From IMG/VR virus record IMGVR_UViG_3300025127_007337, positions 1-62,259 of that record: a DNA stretch of 62,259 bases; one strand, given 5' to 3'. This document shows, in pieces, positions 12,928 through 20,878 of the stretch. This stretch comes from a virus. The first letter of the stretch is position 1. Each line of letters starts with the position of its first letter. A program made the translations under genes and the position numbers. The notes below the pieces were generated by a model. That model searched no databases. It was not told where the DNA came from and saw only the letters and a list, made by a program, of their open reading frames with translations.

Positions 12928-13715
12928 CCAACACTGATCTAGAACCAGAGATTCTTGAAGAAAAAAAGAAACGCAAAAAGAAACGCAAAGGTGGCAAACG
13001 TGATGGTAAAGGTGCCAGCAGCAAAGGCTATTCTTTACGTGACTGGTTTAAAGGTGGTGGCTGGGTGCAAGCTGGTGGTAAGTATGATGGTAAGCCATGT
13101 GCGAAACAACCAGGTCAAAAAACAAAACCTTACTGTAGAGATCCTGATGATCGTGCCAAAATGAGTAAAAAAGAAAGAGACAAGAGAGCTCGAAAAAAGC
13201 GTAAGGAAGATCCGAATCCTGATAGAAGAGGTAAAGCAAAAAATGTTAGACAAAAGAAAAGAAAAACTAAAAAGAAAAACGAATCAATGGAGAATACAAT
13301 GGAAGCATTAAGATATTATGGAGATCCAACAATTCTAGAAACCTTTAGAGGTGCATCTTTAGATGATGGTACTTTGGTTTGTGAAGCTTGTTTGTTTGAA
13401 CAACTACAAGAAGCATCTTGTGGGTGCCCTGACTTGGTTATGGAAGCTGAATACAAAGGTAGAAAAGTAAAATTAAACAAACCAATGCGTGGAGATGTAA
13501 AGAAATTTAAAGTTTTTGTTAAAGACCCTAAGACTGGTAATATTAAAAAAGTTAATTTTGGTCATGGAGGTACTAGTGCTAAGAAAAAAGGTGAGAAAAC
13601 CATGAAGATTAAAAAATCTAATCCAAAACGTAGAAAATCTTTTAGAGCTAGACATAACTGCAAGAATCCAGGTCCTAAAACTAAAGCTAGATACTGGTCT
13701 TGTAAGAAATGGTAA
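12924..13715 (+). CDS. Polybasic phage protein 3 (DUF5872-like plus basic C-terminal module), 263 aa
   Basis: Begins with ILEEKKKRKKKRKGGKRDG, then KGYSLRDWFKGGGWVQAGGK, GKPCAKQPGQ and PYCRDPDDR, which I associate with DUF5872-type modules of aquatic viruses. A central part carries four Cys (LVCEACLFEQLQEASCGCP). The C-terminus (GRKVKLNKPMRGDVKKFKVF, then NPKRRKSFRARHNC and ARYWSCKKW) is a second recurrent marine-phage module. It is the third of three overlapping polybasic genes and is followed by about 190 nt without a plus-strand gene. The function is unknown; a virion protein is likely. Confidence 0.7.
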   Translation: MTNTDLEPEILEEKKKRKKKRKGGKRDGKGASSKGYSLRDWFKGGGWVQAGGKYDGKPCAKQPGQKTKPYCRDPDDRAKMSKKERDKRARKKRKEDPNPDRRGKAKNVRQKKRKTKKKNESMENTMEALRYYGDPTILETFRGASLDDGTLVCEACLFEQLQEASCGCPDLVMEAEYKGRKVKLNKPMRGDVKKFKVFVKDPKTGNIKKVNFGHGGTSAKKKGEKTMKIKKSNPKRRKSFRARHNCKNPGPKTKARYWSCKKW

Positions 13716-13720
13716 TACAT

Positions 13721-13804
13721 TTAATATATTCCAGCTGTATAATGTATTAATATATTATTATAAATAAAGAAAATATATAAAAGAAAAAAATTATATAAAA
13801 ACAT
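13721..13804 (-). CDS. Possible 27-aa hydrophobic micropeptide, minus strand
   Basis: On the minus strand AAGGAGGA precedes an ATG (complement of 13802-13804) by 8 nt, and a consensus minus-strand promoter lies about 80 nt upstream. The product is hydrophobic and aromatic (FLYNFFLLYIFFIYNNILI). The A/T-rich context makes chance possible. Confidence 0.3.
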   Translation of the reverse strand: MFLYNFFLLYIFFIYNNILIHYTAGIY

Positions 13805-13833
13805 TTGACAAATCCTCCTTAAGATGTTATACT
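13805..13833 (+). promoter_or_regulatory. Consensus promoter for the HAD-Nudix gene
   Basis: TTGACA (13805-13810), 17-nt spacer ending GATGT, TATACT (13828-13833). The leader to the ATG at 13905 is about 65 nt. Confidence 0.75.
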
Positions 13834-13882
13834 GATTTTACAGTTACTAATTAAATTGATAATCCTCCCAGATTATATTAAT

Positions 13883-13911
13883 ATTATAACATAGGATAAA
13901 TATAATGTCAA
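13883..13911 (-). promoter_or_regulatory. Consensus minus-strand promoter overlapping a start codon
   Basis: On the minus strand TTGACA (13911-13906), 17-nt spacer, TATAAT (13888-13883), then AATCTGGGAGGATT. The same promoter-leader string occurs upstream of the minus-strand gene at 8763. Its -35 overlaps the ATG of the plus-strand HAD-Nudix gene. Confidence 0.65.
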
Positions 13912-14975
13912 GTAATTCAGATAAAAAATTAAATATTTCTTTTGATTGGGATAATACTATCTCAATGTCTTACTTAGATGAAGATTCTAAAGATACAAAT
14001 TTTATTCATCAGGGGTATAATCAAGAATATATTGATAAAATGCTTAATTATATCAAAGAAGGACATCAAGTTTGGATAGTAACTTCAAGAGTTAGAGATC
14101 TAGAAGATGAATTTCCTGAAGAAAGAATAACTTATCACCTTAAGACACTTGGAATTATCAATTATTTTCCACCAGAACGTATAATTTACACTAATAGAGA
14201 ATTAAAAGCACCTACTTTATTACATTTAGGAATAGATTTACATCATGATGATGATGTTGAAGAGATAATTGCTTGTAAAGAAGCAGGAATCAAGTGTGTT
14301 AGAGCTTTAGAAATACATATAGACTCAGATATTGTTGCAAAAGGTGTCATAGCTGACTCTTCAGGTAAGATTTTATTGTTAAAACGTACTGATGGAGACA
14401 AAAAATGGGATTTACCTGGTGGTCATGTTAAAAATGTTGAAGTTGAGAGAGGGTATCAAGGTATAACTGATGGTTATGAACGAGAAGTAGCAGAAGAAAC
14501 AGGACTTTTAGTACCCAATGAGCAAGAAATATATCGTTTTGACAATTATTTTAAAGACAAGTACAGTGATGTCGTACTATTCTTCACTCAATTTCCAACT
14601 GAAGAGCCTCCAGTAGACTTAAAAATACAAGAAACTATAGAAAATTCTGAGGCTGTGTGGGTTTTAAAGCAAAATTTACCTGCATATCTTAATCATTCTA
14701 CCACAGTTTGTAAAGAAGCAGTAGAATATTGGTTATCTATAGATGATGAGATATTAAAAGAGGCTGCTTATCTAGCTTCACAGAACAAAAAATGGGCAAA
14801 AATGAAGAGAAGACTTGTTGGTTACGGTAAAAACAAGCATACTGGTGGTGGTAGAGGCCACAAAAGACCATCATTTAAGAAATCCAAGTCAGGACCGTCG
14901 GCTTTTTCTGTTTTAGAAGAAAAAACAGAAGAAAAAAAGTCAATAAAGGTAAAAATAGCTAAAAAAAAAGCCTAA
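13905..14975 (+). CDS. HAD phosphatase-Nudix hydrolase fusion, 356 aa
   Basis: The N-terminal domain has FDWDNTIS (Asp14, Asp16), the nucleophile motif of HAD hydrolases, then VWIVTSR as motif II and a HHDDDVEE segment, similar to small nucleotidase or phosphatase families of phages. From about residue 143 a Nudix domain follows: KGVIADSSGKILLLKR, then LPGGHV (170-175) and REVAEETG (193-200). The spacing between the two halves of the Nudix box is longer than usual. The tail (residues about 300-340, KMKRRLVGYGKNKHTGGGRG) resembles C-termini I associate with other marine-phage proteins. The likely role is nucleotide-phosphate housekeeping; the substrate is unknown. Confidence 0.75.
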   Translation: MSSNSDKKLNISFDWDNTISMSYLDEDSKDTNFIHQGYNQEYIDKMLNYIKEGHQVWIVTSRVRDLEDEFPEERITYHLKTLGIINYFPPERIIYTNRELKAPTLLHLGIDLHHDDDVEEIIACKEAGIKCVRALEIHIDSDIVAKGVIADSSGKILLLKRTDGDKKWDLPGGHVKNVEVERGYQGITDGYEREVAEETGLLVPNEQEIYRFDNYFKDKYSDVVLFFTQFPTEEPPVDLKIQETIENSEAVWVLKQNLPAYLNHSTTVCKEAVEYWLSIDDEILKEAAYLASQNKKWAKMKRRLVGYGKNKHTGGGRGHKRPSFKKSKSGPSAFSVLEEKTEEKKSIKVKIAKKKA

Positions 14976-14980
14976 AATCA

Positions 14981-15325
14981 ATGCTTGATGACTTAATAAA
15001 AGATTTAGAGACAAAAACAACCGATGAATACAAGAATGATTGGGATTTGACTGTTGAAAGGCACTATAATAAGCTTTGGAGCCTTATTTGTGACCAAAAA
15101 TCAGTAATGTTAGAACCAATTCACTTAAATATTGGAGAAAAACAACATTTTTACTCAAAATCAGATAAAAAGTACCTTTATCTTGGCCCAACTTGGCAAA
15201 TGTACCTTGTTTCTAGCAAAATTGACGAAAAAGGAAGAGTTATGGTGTACTCTCCGTACCTTTTTGCACAGGGACAGATCTTTTTAGTGCCAAATGACCT
15301 AATAATTCGCTTAGGATACAACTAA
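14981..15325 (+). CDS. Hypothetical protein of 114 aa
   Basis: Begins five bases after the previous stop with no strong ribosome site. It has a helical acidic N-terminus (DDLIKDLETKTTDEYKNDWD), then beta-rich segments (KKYLYLGPTWQMYLVSSK). No motif recognised. It probably belongs to the same transcript as the HAD-Nudix gene. Confidence 0.6.
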   Translation: MLDDLIKDLETKTTDEYKNDWDLTVERHYNKLWSLICDQKSVMLEPIHLNIGEKQHFYSKSDKKYLYLGPTWQMYLVSSKIDEKGRVMVYSPYLFAQGQIFLVPNDLIIRLGYN

Positions 15326-15326
15326 A

Positions 15327-15452
15327 ATGGAATTATTACTACAAAAAGTTGCTTTATACGCTATTTTAAGTTTATTTTGGCTTATTTTTTACCATTTTAT
15401 TGGTTTTGAGGTCTCTGTAATCTTAATTTTACTAATTATTATGATAAAATGA
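15327..15452 (+). CDS. Small membrane protein of 41 aa
   Basis: The ATG is two bases after the previous stop. The product has two hydrophobic stretches (ALYAILSLFWLIFYHFI and VSVILILLIIMI), enough for two membrane helices or a hairpin. There is no clear ribosome site, so translation would rely on coupling. A holin-like role is possible but unsupported. Confidence 0.45.
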   Translation: MELLLQKVALYAILSLFWLIFYHFIGFEVSVILILLIIMIK

Positions 15453-15461
15453 GGGTAAATC

Positions 15462-15866
15462 ATGAAAATATCTAAACAAAAACTACAAAAAATCATCAAT
15501 GAAGAGCTAGAAATGGCTCAAAATACCCCTGAAATGACCTATTCTGGGCCAAAAACAGGGTCTAAAATAGATGATTCTGAGGGTGAAATGGCTAAAGATC
15601 AGCTACTACACATAGCAAGATACGCTATTGCTATGGCTTCTAAGCTTGATGATGACCAAGAATTGGAAGGTTGGGTACAATCTAAGATAACTTTAGCTAA
15701 AGACTATGTATCAAAAGTGAGACATTACCTTGAAAACGAGCTTCAAGTAGATATGCCGGAACCTCCAAGAGAAGATATAGAGAAAATAATGCAAAAATGT
15801 GAACAACAAGGTGCTGAAGAGAAGAAAAACTATGCCGGTCAAGGCAAGTTCTATTATGAGATCTAG
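15462..15866 (+). CDS. Marine-phage protein with a head-targeting-like N-terminus, 134 aa
   Basis: GAGGGT precedes the ATG. It starts MKISKQKLQKIINEELEM, the clearest example of the shared N-terminal motif. A helical domain follows (HIARYAIAMASKLDDDQELE, GWVQSKITLAKDYVSKVRHY) that is common in marine myoviruses, function unknown. If the first 17-18 residues form a packaging signal, cleavage after an I-x-E or L-x-E motif would be expected by analogy with T4; that is inference. Confidence 0.65.
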   Translation: MKISKQKLQKIINEELEMAQNTPEMTYSGPKTGSKIDDSEGEMAKDQLLHIARYAIAMASKLDDDQELEGWVQSKITLAKDYVSKVRHYLENELQVDMPEPPREDIEKIMQKCEQQGAEEKKNYAGQGKFYYEI

Positions 15867-16116
15867 TAAACGGGTATTTAACATGTTGGGTAGTGTGTAT
15901 AAAGATAAGTTTAAGATAGGAGAGTACGTTCAATATCGTAGAATCTCTAGAAATGAAAACTATGAGGCTTCATTTGTAACGTACCAAGGAATAATAACTG
16001 ACATAAAGTGTATCGACCCAGAATCAAGACCTGTATGGTATGCACAAATCTTGCAAAATGGCGGTCAAACTGATTTAGTATTACTATCGAAAATAAGAAA
16101 ACTGGAAACTAATTAG
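15856..16116 (+). CDS. Small SH3-like phage protein, about 86 aa
   Basis: Two starts are possible: 15856, overlapping the previous gene by 11 nt, or 15883, giving MLGSVYKDKFKIGEYVQYRR, which looks like the usual beginning of this family. The beta-strand pattern with IGEYV, then GIITDI and WYAQIL, resembles the two small barrel proteins at 2133 and 2303. Neither start has a strong ribosome site. Function unknown. Confidence 0.55.
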   Translation: MRSSKRVFNMLGSVYKDKFKIGEYVQYRRISRNENYEASFVTYQGIITDIKCIDPESRPVWYAQILQNGGQTDLVLLSKIRKLETN

Positions 16117-16119
16117 AAT

Positions 16120-17070
16120 ATGCCTTGTCAGATAAATAATAATTCCAATTTTGACGTAACAGAGATCGAAGGTCTTATACAAGATCTACACGATTTCTCA
16201 CAAAAACGTCTAGGTTTTAAAAAACCACCAGTATTGAACTTAATGTCTGATAAAAGCAATAAATCACCATTAGGAAAAACAGCTCATTATGATCCAAATT
16301 CTATGGAGATAACCATTTTTGTTGATGGTCGTCACCCAAAAGACATTATGAGATCATTTTCTCATGAACTTGTTCACCATTGTCAAAACGAAAATGGTAT
16401 GTTTGATAATATTGGAGGAGAAAGTGGAGATGGATATGCACAATCTAATCCACATTTGAGAAAAATGGAGAAAGAAGCCTATTTAAAAGGTAACATGTGC
16501 TTTAGAGATTGGGAGGATGGTTACAAATCTTCCAATCCAAACATTTTAAATGAAAGGAGAATATATAAAATGTCAACAAAAGATTGGAAAGATAAAGAAC
16601 TTAACTCGCTTCTTAACGAACGTTGGGGCTTCTCAATGGATTTGGGTAAACTTAATGAATCTAGTTGTGGAAGTAGAAATAGAGATGATGAGAAAGAGAA
16701 ACTAGAAGAAGAGGAAGACGATAATATTGGTAAAAAAAGCGTAAAAGCTGGAGCAGACAACAACCCAGAAGAAACTAAAATGGACCATCTTCCCGATGAA
16801 GTATTGAAAAATATTGCAAAGAAGAAAGATAAAAAAGATAAGAAAAATGAAGGAATGAACGAAGCTGATGATGATAAAGATAAAAAAAAGATGGGAAAAA
16901 ACCCTGAAGGGATCACTCAGTTAATGGCTGATATCAATGAACTTTCTGATGAAGAGTCACGGCCGATTTATAAAATGTTGCTAAAAAAACATGGAAAGAA
17001 AGATCAAAAAGAAGAAAAACTTCGCGAAGCAATCAGAAAAATAATTAAATCAAAATTAAGAAAAAAATGA
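16120..17070 (+). CDS. Zincin-like metallopeptidase with acidic tail, 316 aa
   Basis: SFSHELVHHCQ contains HELVH at residues 82-86, the zinc-binding HExxH motif, preceded by a beta strand (EITIFVDG). This fits a small zinc metallopeptidase of the kind seen in marine phages. After about residue 150 comes MSTKDWKDKELNSLLNERWG, a module recurrent in such phages, then a long low-complexity Glu/Asp/Lys region and a helix EKLREAIRKIIKSKLRKK at the end. It overlaps the next gene by ATGA. The substrate is unknown; processing of head proteins is one possibility. Confidence 0.65.
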   Translation: MPCQINNNSNFDVTEIEGLIQDLHDFSQKRLGFKKPPVLNLMSDKSNKSPLGKTAHYDPNSMEITIFVDGRHPKDIMRSFSHELVHHCQNENGMFDNIGGESGDGYAQSNPHLRKMEKEAYLKGNMCFRDWEDGYKSSNPNILNERRIYKMSTKDWKDKELNSLLNERWGFSMDLGKLNESSCGSRNRDDEKEKLEEEEDDNIGKKSVKAGADNNPEETKMDHLPDEVLKNIAKKKDKKDKKNEGMNEADDDKDKKKMGKNPEGITQLMADINELSDEESRPIYKMLLKKHGKKDQKEEKLREAIRKIIKSKLRKK

Positions 17071-18083
17071 AAAAGAAAATAATAGAAATAACAAATTTAG
17101 AACAATTAATGGAAATGTCTGGTGTAGGTGCAATACAAGGTGTTTCTGGACACATTCCTCATGTTGGCTCTAAGAAGCCTAAAGGCGATGATAAAAGAAA
17201 GGAATCTATCATGAGAAAAGAATTACAAACTGAAATGATGATGAGGCAGTACGTCCGTAATAAAATAAAAAAACAATTATGGGAACAGAAAAAACAAGAA
17301 GAAAGACAAGAACACGAACTTAGATTAGTAATTCGTTCCTTAATTAAAGAAGCTAAAGAAACTGCAAATCCTCACCCAAACACTGGTATTAACAAATTAC
17401 GAGATGCTTTTAGAAAAGCAAAACCAACACTTAAAGCTAAGTATCAACAACTAACGTCTTCTAAAGAACAGAGAGACACTTTTTCTGCTCACATGTTAAG
17501 AGCTTTTGTTCGTTTGTTTGATGAACTTGATGGTCTTCAAGCTAAAGGAGAAGTAGAAAGTGAAGTTGAAGATATTGAAACAGCAGTAGGTGAAGCTCCA
17601 GATCTTGGACTAGAAGCTCCACCAGAAGGAGAGGGTGAAGAAAATATTGATCAAGAAATTGATGATCTTTTAAAAGAAATGTTATATGAGGATGTTAAAG
17701 TTGATATTGATGATGATGAAATTGATGTTGTCTCAGATGATGAAAAAGCGGCAGCAGACAAAGAAAAAGAAGACAACAAAACCCAAGCAGAGAAAGACTT
17801 TGATAAAAAGAAAGAAGCGGACGCAGAAAAAGAAGAATTTGGAGCAGGATTAGAAGGTGATGCAACAGGTCGAAATCAAGCATTTGATGCTTTTAGACTA
17901 GTTCAAACTTATTTCTCAGATGCCTATCTAGATCTTTCTAATGAAGTAGACCAAAAAATGTATCGTGATTGGTGTTTGTTTAATATGAAACTTTTGTTTC
18001 AAAACTTTGAAGAATCTCTTCCTACTAATCCTGAAGAACCTGAAATTGAAAATCCTGATGAACAACAAGCAGCTGCACAATAG
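17067..18083 (+). CDS. Acidic helical, probably virion-associated protein, 338 aa
   Basis: Coupled by ATGA to the zincin-like gene. The first 120 residues are basic and helical (RQYVRNKIKKQLWEQKKQEE, then LRLVIRSLIKEAKE, close to the shared head-targeting motif). A helical domain follows (RDTFSAHMLRAFVRLFDELD), then a very acidic region (VKVDIDDDEIDVVSDDEK) and an Ala/Pro/Glu-rich end. This resembles scaffold or internal head proteins in composition only. It has no enzyme motif. Confidence 0.6.
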   Translation: MKKKIIEITNLEQLMEMSGVGAIQGVSGHIPHVGSKKPKGDDKRKESIMRKELQTEMMMRQYVRNKIKKQLWEQKKQEERQEHELRLVIRSLIKEAKETANPHPNTGINKLRDAFRKAKPTLKAKYQQLTSSKEQRDTFSAHMLRAFVRLFDELDGLQAKGEVESEVEDIETAVGEAPDLGLEAPPEGEGEENIDQEIDDLLKEMLYEDVKVDIDDDEIDVVSDDEKAAADKEKEDNKTQAEKDFDKKKEADAEKEEFGAGLEGDATGRNQAFDAFRLVQTYFSDAYLDLSNEVDQKMYRDWCLFNMKLLFQNFEESLPTNPEEPEIENPDEQQAAAQ

Positions 18084-18091
18084 AGGTTATA

Positions 18092-18445
18092 ATGTGGCAA
18101 AAAAAACGTAATGAAGTAAAAGGTAAATCTTATTACTACTCCACTATTAATCGTTTGCAAAAAGAAAAAAAGATTGATGAGGTCTTCTTGTCAAGAATAA
18201 ATCAATTAACATTAGAAGAAGTTATAGCCATTAAATTGGAAACAGCAGCTAGATTTATTAACCATAAGCTGTATGGCTTTCCAATATGGAAATCTTTGCA
18301 TTATGTTTGTAGAGAAGCTGTATTGATGTTCGCACTTTCTTCTACAAGATCTATAAACGATGCAGCATCATTTTTAGGCATATCTCAATCAGAGATAAAA
18401 GAAAATATAAAAAAATATAAAATTTCTCTTGACAACAAAGATTGA
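18092..18445 (+). CDS. Hypothetical protein with a Fis-like helix-turn-helix end, 117 aa
   Basis: GAGG lies before the ATG. The N-terminal part is basic and Tyr-rich, with a central helical bundle (LEEVIAIKLETAARFINHKL). The C-terminus SINDAASFLGISQSEIKENI has the shape of a Fis-type helix-turn-helix, which argues for a DNA-binding regulator. It is the last gene of a unit, and the -35 of the next promoter lies in its final codons. Confidence 0.55.
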   Translation: MWQKKRNEVKGKSYYYSTINRLQKEKKIDEVFLSRINQLTLEEVIAIKLETAARFINHKLYGFPIWKSLHYVCREAVLMFALSSTRSINDAASFLGISQSEIKENIKKYKISLDNKD

Positions 18446-18457
18446 ACGTGTTATAAT
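18429..18457 (+). promoter_or_regulatory. Consensus promoter of the CGTGT-TATAAT type
   Basis: TTGACA (18429-18434), 17-nt spacer ending AACGTGT, TATAAT (18452-18457), followed by GGAGAGAGG before the ATG at 18482. Confidence 0.85.
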
Positions 18458-18481
18458 AATATTATAATCTTTGGAGAGAGG

Positions 18482-19285
18482 ATGAAAAAAAGAATAGTTT
18501 TATTTGATATGGACGGTACTTTAACACCGCCAAGAAAAGAATTAGATCGTGATTTAATTCCTGCATTACGAGAACTTGCTAAAATAAGCGAGATTGGTAT
18601 TGTTACTGGATCGGATCACAATTACGTTTTGCAACAAATGGGTTTGTTGATGGAGAATAGCGAGATACGTTACAAATTACATATCCTCCCTTGTAATGGC
18701 ACAAAATATTATCCTCCTCCCCAAGCTGCCACTCAGCCGCACCAACTAGCCTTCGAAAAAAACATGAGAGAAGAATTAGGTGAATTGGGATTTACAACAA
18801 TCATGCGACACATTCTTCAACGACAAGCCCAGTTGCATCTTTATAATATTCCTATGACAGGTCATTTTATCGATTACAGAGGCTCCATGATCAATTGGTG
18901 CCCTATAGGAAGAAACGCTAATGACAATGATAGACAAAGGTTTATACACTTTGATCATGACAACTCAGATTTCAGAATGGGGGAAATTAGATCATTTACA
19001 AAATTTTTAGAAAGAAGTTTTATGAATGAAAAGTTGCAAATTAAGTTAGGTGGAGAAACATCTTTTGATATTTATCCTAAAGGGTGGAACAAAACCTTCG
19101 CACTACAACATTTTGATGATTATGAATGTTGGTTTGTTGGTGATCGTTGTGGAGAAAATGGAAATGATCAAGCTATTTATGAAAGGCTTAGAGTTCATGG
19201 AAGATCTTTTGAAGTAAAATCAACAAAAGATACTTTAAATTTAATTTTTGACGAAATAATTCCAAGAATAGCTAATGATAGATAG
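18482..19285 (+). CDS. Eukaryotic-type phosphomannomutase (HAD family), 267 aa
   Basis: VLFDMDGTLTPPRK (residues 6-19) is the catalytic motif of the eukaryotic PMM branch of HAD enzymes. It is followed by the GSD motif, LPCNGTKYY, MINWCPIGRNANDND for sugar-phosphate binding, GGETSFDIYPKGWNK, and FVGDRCGENGNDQAI for the late metal site. Order and length (about 250 aa) match eukaryotic PMM, not the large bacterial ManB type. The reaction is mannose-6-phosphate to mannose-1-phosphate, the step before GDP-mannose. A promoter lies directly upstream. No mannose-1-phosphate guanylyltransferase is visible in the window, so the host or another phage gene must supply it. Confidence 0.85.
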   Translation: MKKRIVLFDMDGTLTPPRKELDRDLIPALRELAKISEIGIVTGSDHNYVLQQMGLLMENSEIRYKLHILPCNGTKYYPPPQAATQPHQLAFEKNMREELGELGFTTIMRHILQRQAQLHLYNIPMTGHFIDYRGSMINWCPIGRNANDNDRQRFIHFDHDNSDFRMGEIRSFTKFLERSFMNEKLQIKLGGETSFDIYPKGWNKTFALQHFDDYECWFVGDRCGENGNDQAIYERLRVHGRSFEVKSTKDTLNLIFDEIIPRIANDR

Positions 19286-19290
19286 GTTTT

Positions 19291-19620
19291 ATGATTATGA
19301 AAATTTTTTATTTAAATCGCCTTGAAGATGAATCTGGTGTTTCTGGAACTGGACGAGTTGCTCAAGGCTTTATTTTTGATAATGGAAAGGTAGCTTTGAC
19401 ATGGTTATCAGAACACCCCTCCATAACAATTTATGACAATATAGGAGAAGTGCATGCTATACACTCTCACGACGGAAAAACAGAAGTTGAAATGATGCCA
19501 GATTTTAAAAGAGCTTTTAATGAACTTAAATCATTTATTGATAACTTTTCTCTTACTGAGGTTTGTATGTCTAAAGTTTCACCTGAATCACCAGCAGGAA
19601 AACTGATAACTAAAAACTAG
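19291..19620 (+). CDS. Hypothetical protein of 109 aa
   Basis: Two ATGs (19291 and 19297) are possible. The sequence has beta strands and a GTGRVAQGFIFDNGKVALTW segment. Proteins of this kind are seen in marine phages and bacteria; I recall no function. It sits between phosphomannomutase and the HNH gene on the same transcript. Confidence 0.65.
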   Translation: MIMKIFYLNRLEDESGVSGTGRVAQGFIFDNGKVALTWLSEHPSITIYDNIGEVHAIHSHDGKTEVEMMPDFKRAFNELKSFIDNFSLTEVCMSKVSPESPAGKLITKN

Positions 19621-19627
19621 TTATGAA

Positions 19628-20119
19628 GTGGATAAGTTATATACATTAAAGCTGGATGCATCGTGGAGACCCATAGAAGTAATTGATGCTTTTAAGGGCG
19701 TAAATATGGTGCTTGGAGGCCGCGCAAGAGTCTTGGAGTGTTATGACACCGGTCCGCACCCAACGGTTAATTTTCCGGCTGTTATCGTCCTTAAAACGTA
19801 TATACATAAAAGAAGGTTTACAATGACCTGTAATCGGAAAAATGTCGTTTGGAGAGATCAAAACACCTGTCAATATTGTGGAGGTGTTTTTTCTTTTAAA
19901 GATTTAACAATGGATCATGTTCTACCTCAATATCATGGTGGAACAAAGACATGGGATAACATTGTTGCTTCTTGCAAAAGATGCAATGGAAAGAAAGGTC
20001 ACAAAAAACTTGAAGAAATTTCAATGAATCTCTTGACAAAACCAAAAAAACCTGCTATAACTATAAGAGACTATTATAGACAAATAAGGTTTCCCGAATG
20101 TTGGGACAAATATATTTAA
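19628..20119 (+). CDS. HNH endonuclease-like protein, 163 aa
   Basis: The frame opens with GTG at 19628; no ATG is available before the conserved part. CQYCGG and CKRCNGKKG provide four Cys for a structural zinc, and LTMDHVLPQYHGG with the later Asn forms the HNH catalytic pattern. The N-terminal part (LKLDASWRPIEVIDAFKGV) is typical of the RRXRR-less HNH proteins found in many bacteria and phages. It cuts DNA in known relatives. It may be a free-standing homing nuclease or a phage DNA-processing enzyme. Confidence 0.8.
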   Translation: MDKLYTLKLDASWRPIEVIDAFKGVNMVLGGRARVLECYDTGPHPTVNFPAVIVLKTYIHKRRFTMTCNRKNVVWRDQNTCQYCGGVFSFKDLTMDHVLPQYHGGTKTWDNIVASCKRCNGKKGHKKLEEISMNLLTKPKKPAITIRDYYRQIRFPECWDKYI

Positions 20120-20129
20120 AGGAGATTAT

Positions 20130-20552
20130 ATGAGACAAAGACCCTTAATTGCTGTGAGTGGTGGCTTTGACCCTGTTCACATAGGACACGTTAGAATGAT
20201 AAGAGATGCATCTCGTTATGGAGATGTTATGGTTATTATAAATTCTGATGATTGGTTACAAAGAAAAAAAGGTTATGTATTTATGCCATACAAAGAAAGA
20301 GCAGAAATCATGGGAAACATTAAAGGTGTTACTCTTATAACCTCAGTAGATGATGCAGATGGAACCGTATGTCAAGCCCTGAGAAGGCACAAGCCCGATG
20401 CATTTGCTAATGGTGGAGATCGTAAAACTGAGAACACACCAGAAATGGATGTGTGCGAAGAACTAGGAATTCAAATGTTGTGGTCTGTTGGTGGTGGCGA
20501 CAAACCACAATCTTCATCATGGCTAGTAAACAAATTAAAGGAGAATAAATAA
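20130..20552 (+). CDS. Cytidylyltransferase-like nucleotidyltransferase, 140 aa
   Basis: AGGAGA lies before the ATG. VSGGFDPVHIGHVRMI (residues 9-24) carries the HxGH motif of the nucleotidyltransferase superfamily, and MPYKERAEIM and SSWLVNKL fit the later substrate segments. Length and motifs match the RfaE/HldE C-terminal or glycerol-3-phosphate cytidylyltransferase type, which activates a sugar or polyol phosphate. The ISSxS-like end is changed to QSSSWLV. It could feed the glycan genes downstream. It overlaps the next gene by one base. Confidence 0.75.
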   Translation: MRQRPLIAVSGGFDPVHIGHVRMIRDASRYGDVMVIINSDDWLQRKKGYVFMPYKERAEIMGNIKGVTLITSVDDADGTVCQALRRHKPDAFANGGDRKTENTPEMDVCEELGIQMLWSVGGGDKPQSSSWLVNKLKENK

Positions 20553-20806
20553 TGGATGCAGATGAATTTTCAGAAAAACTAATGAAGTTGTCAATGGACC
20601 TACAGTCTTGGCCTCAGTCAAAACAAAAAGCATTTACAGAACTTCTGTATGCTTCTAAGAGAGCATTTGAGATAGGATTAACTCAGGAGGAAATACAACT
20701 AATTGTTGTATCAGCAGTACAAATAGCAAAGAATCCAGACATAAAACAATTGTTTTCAATTTTGACAGGAGAGTTTAACACCAATCCTGATGATGAATTT
20801 CAATAA
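20552..20806 (+). CDS. Small acidic helical protein of 84 aa
   Basis: AAGGAGA precedes the ATG. The product is helical and acidic (EFSEKLMKLSMDLQSWPQSK, IQLIVVSAVQIAKNPDIKQL). No family recognised. It is the last gene before a terminator. Confidence 0.6.
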   Translation: MDADEFSEKLMKLSMDLQSWPQSKQKAFTELLYASKRAFEIGLTQEEIQLIVVSAVQIAKNPDIKQLFSILTGEFNTNPDDEFQ

Positions 20807-20817
20807 TTAATAAACAA

Positions 20818-20843
20818 GAGCGAGGAGAAATCCTCGCTTTTTT
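20818..20843 (+). terminator. Rho-independent terminator
   Basis: GCGAGGA-GAAA-TCCTCGC (20820-20837) with a GAAA tetraloop, followed by six T. Confidence 0.95.
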
Positions 20844-20878
20844 GCTATTTATAGTAATTAATATTTGGAGAGAGATAT

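Noticed and set aside
13759-13766. TATAAATA, a T4-type late promoter match
   Set aside because: It lies in a very A+T-rich gap about 140 nt upstream of the next ATG, where consensus -35/-10 promoters are present; chance is likely.
16521-16916. A 131-aa minus-strand frame
   Set aside because: It is the shadow of a Lys/Glu-rich low-complexity region (AAA/GAA codons give Phe/Ser/Leu on the other strand). No ribosome site.
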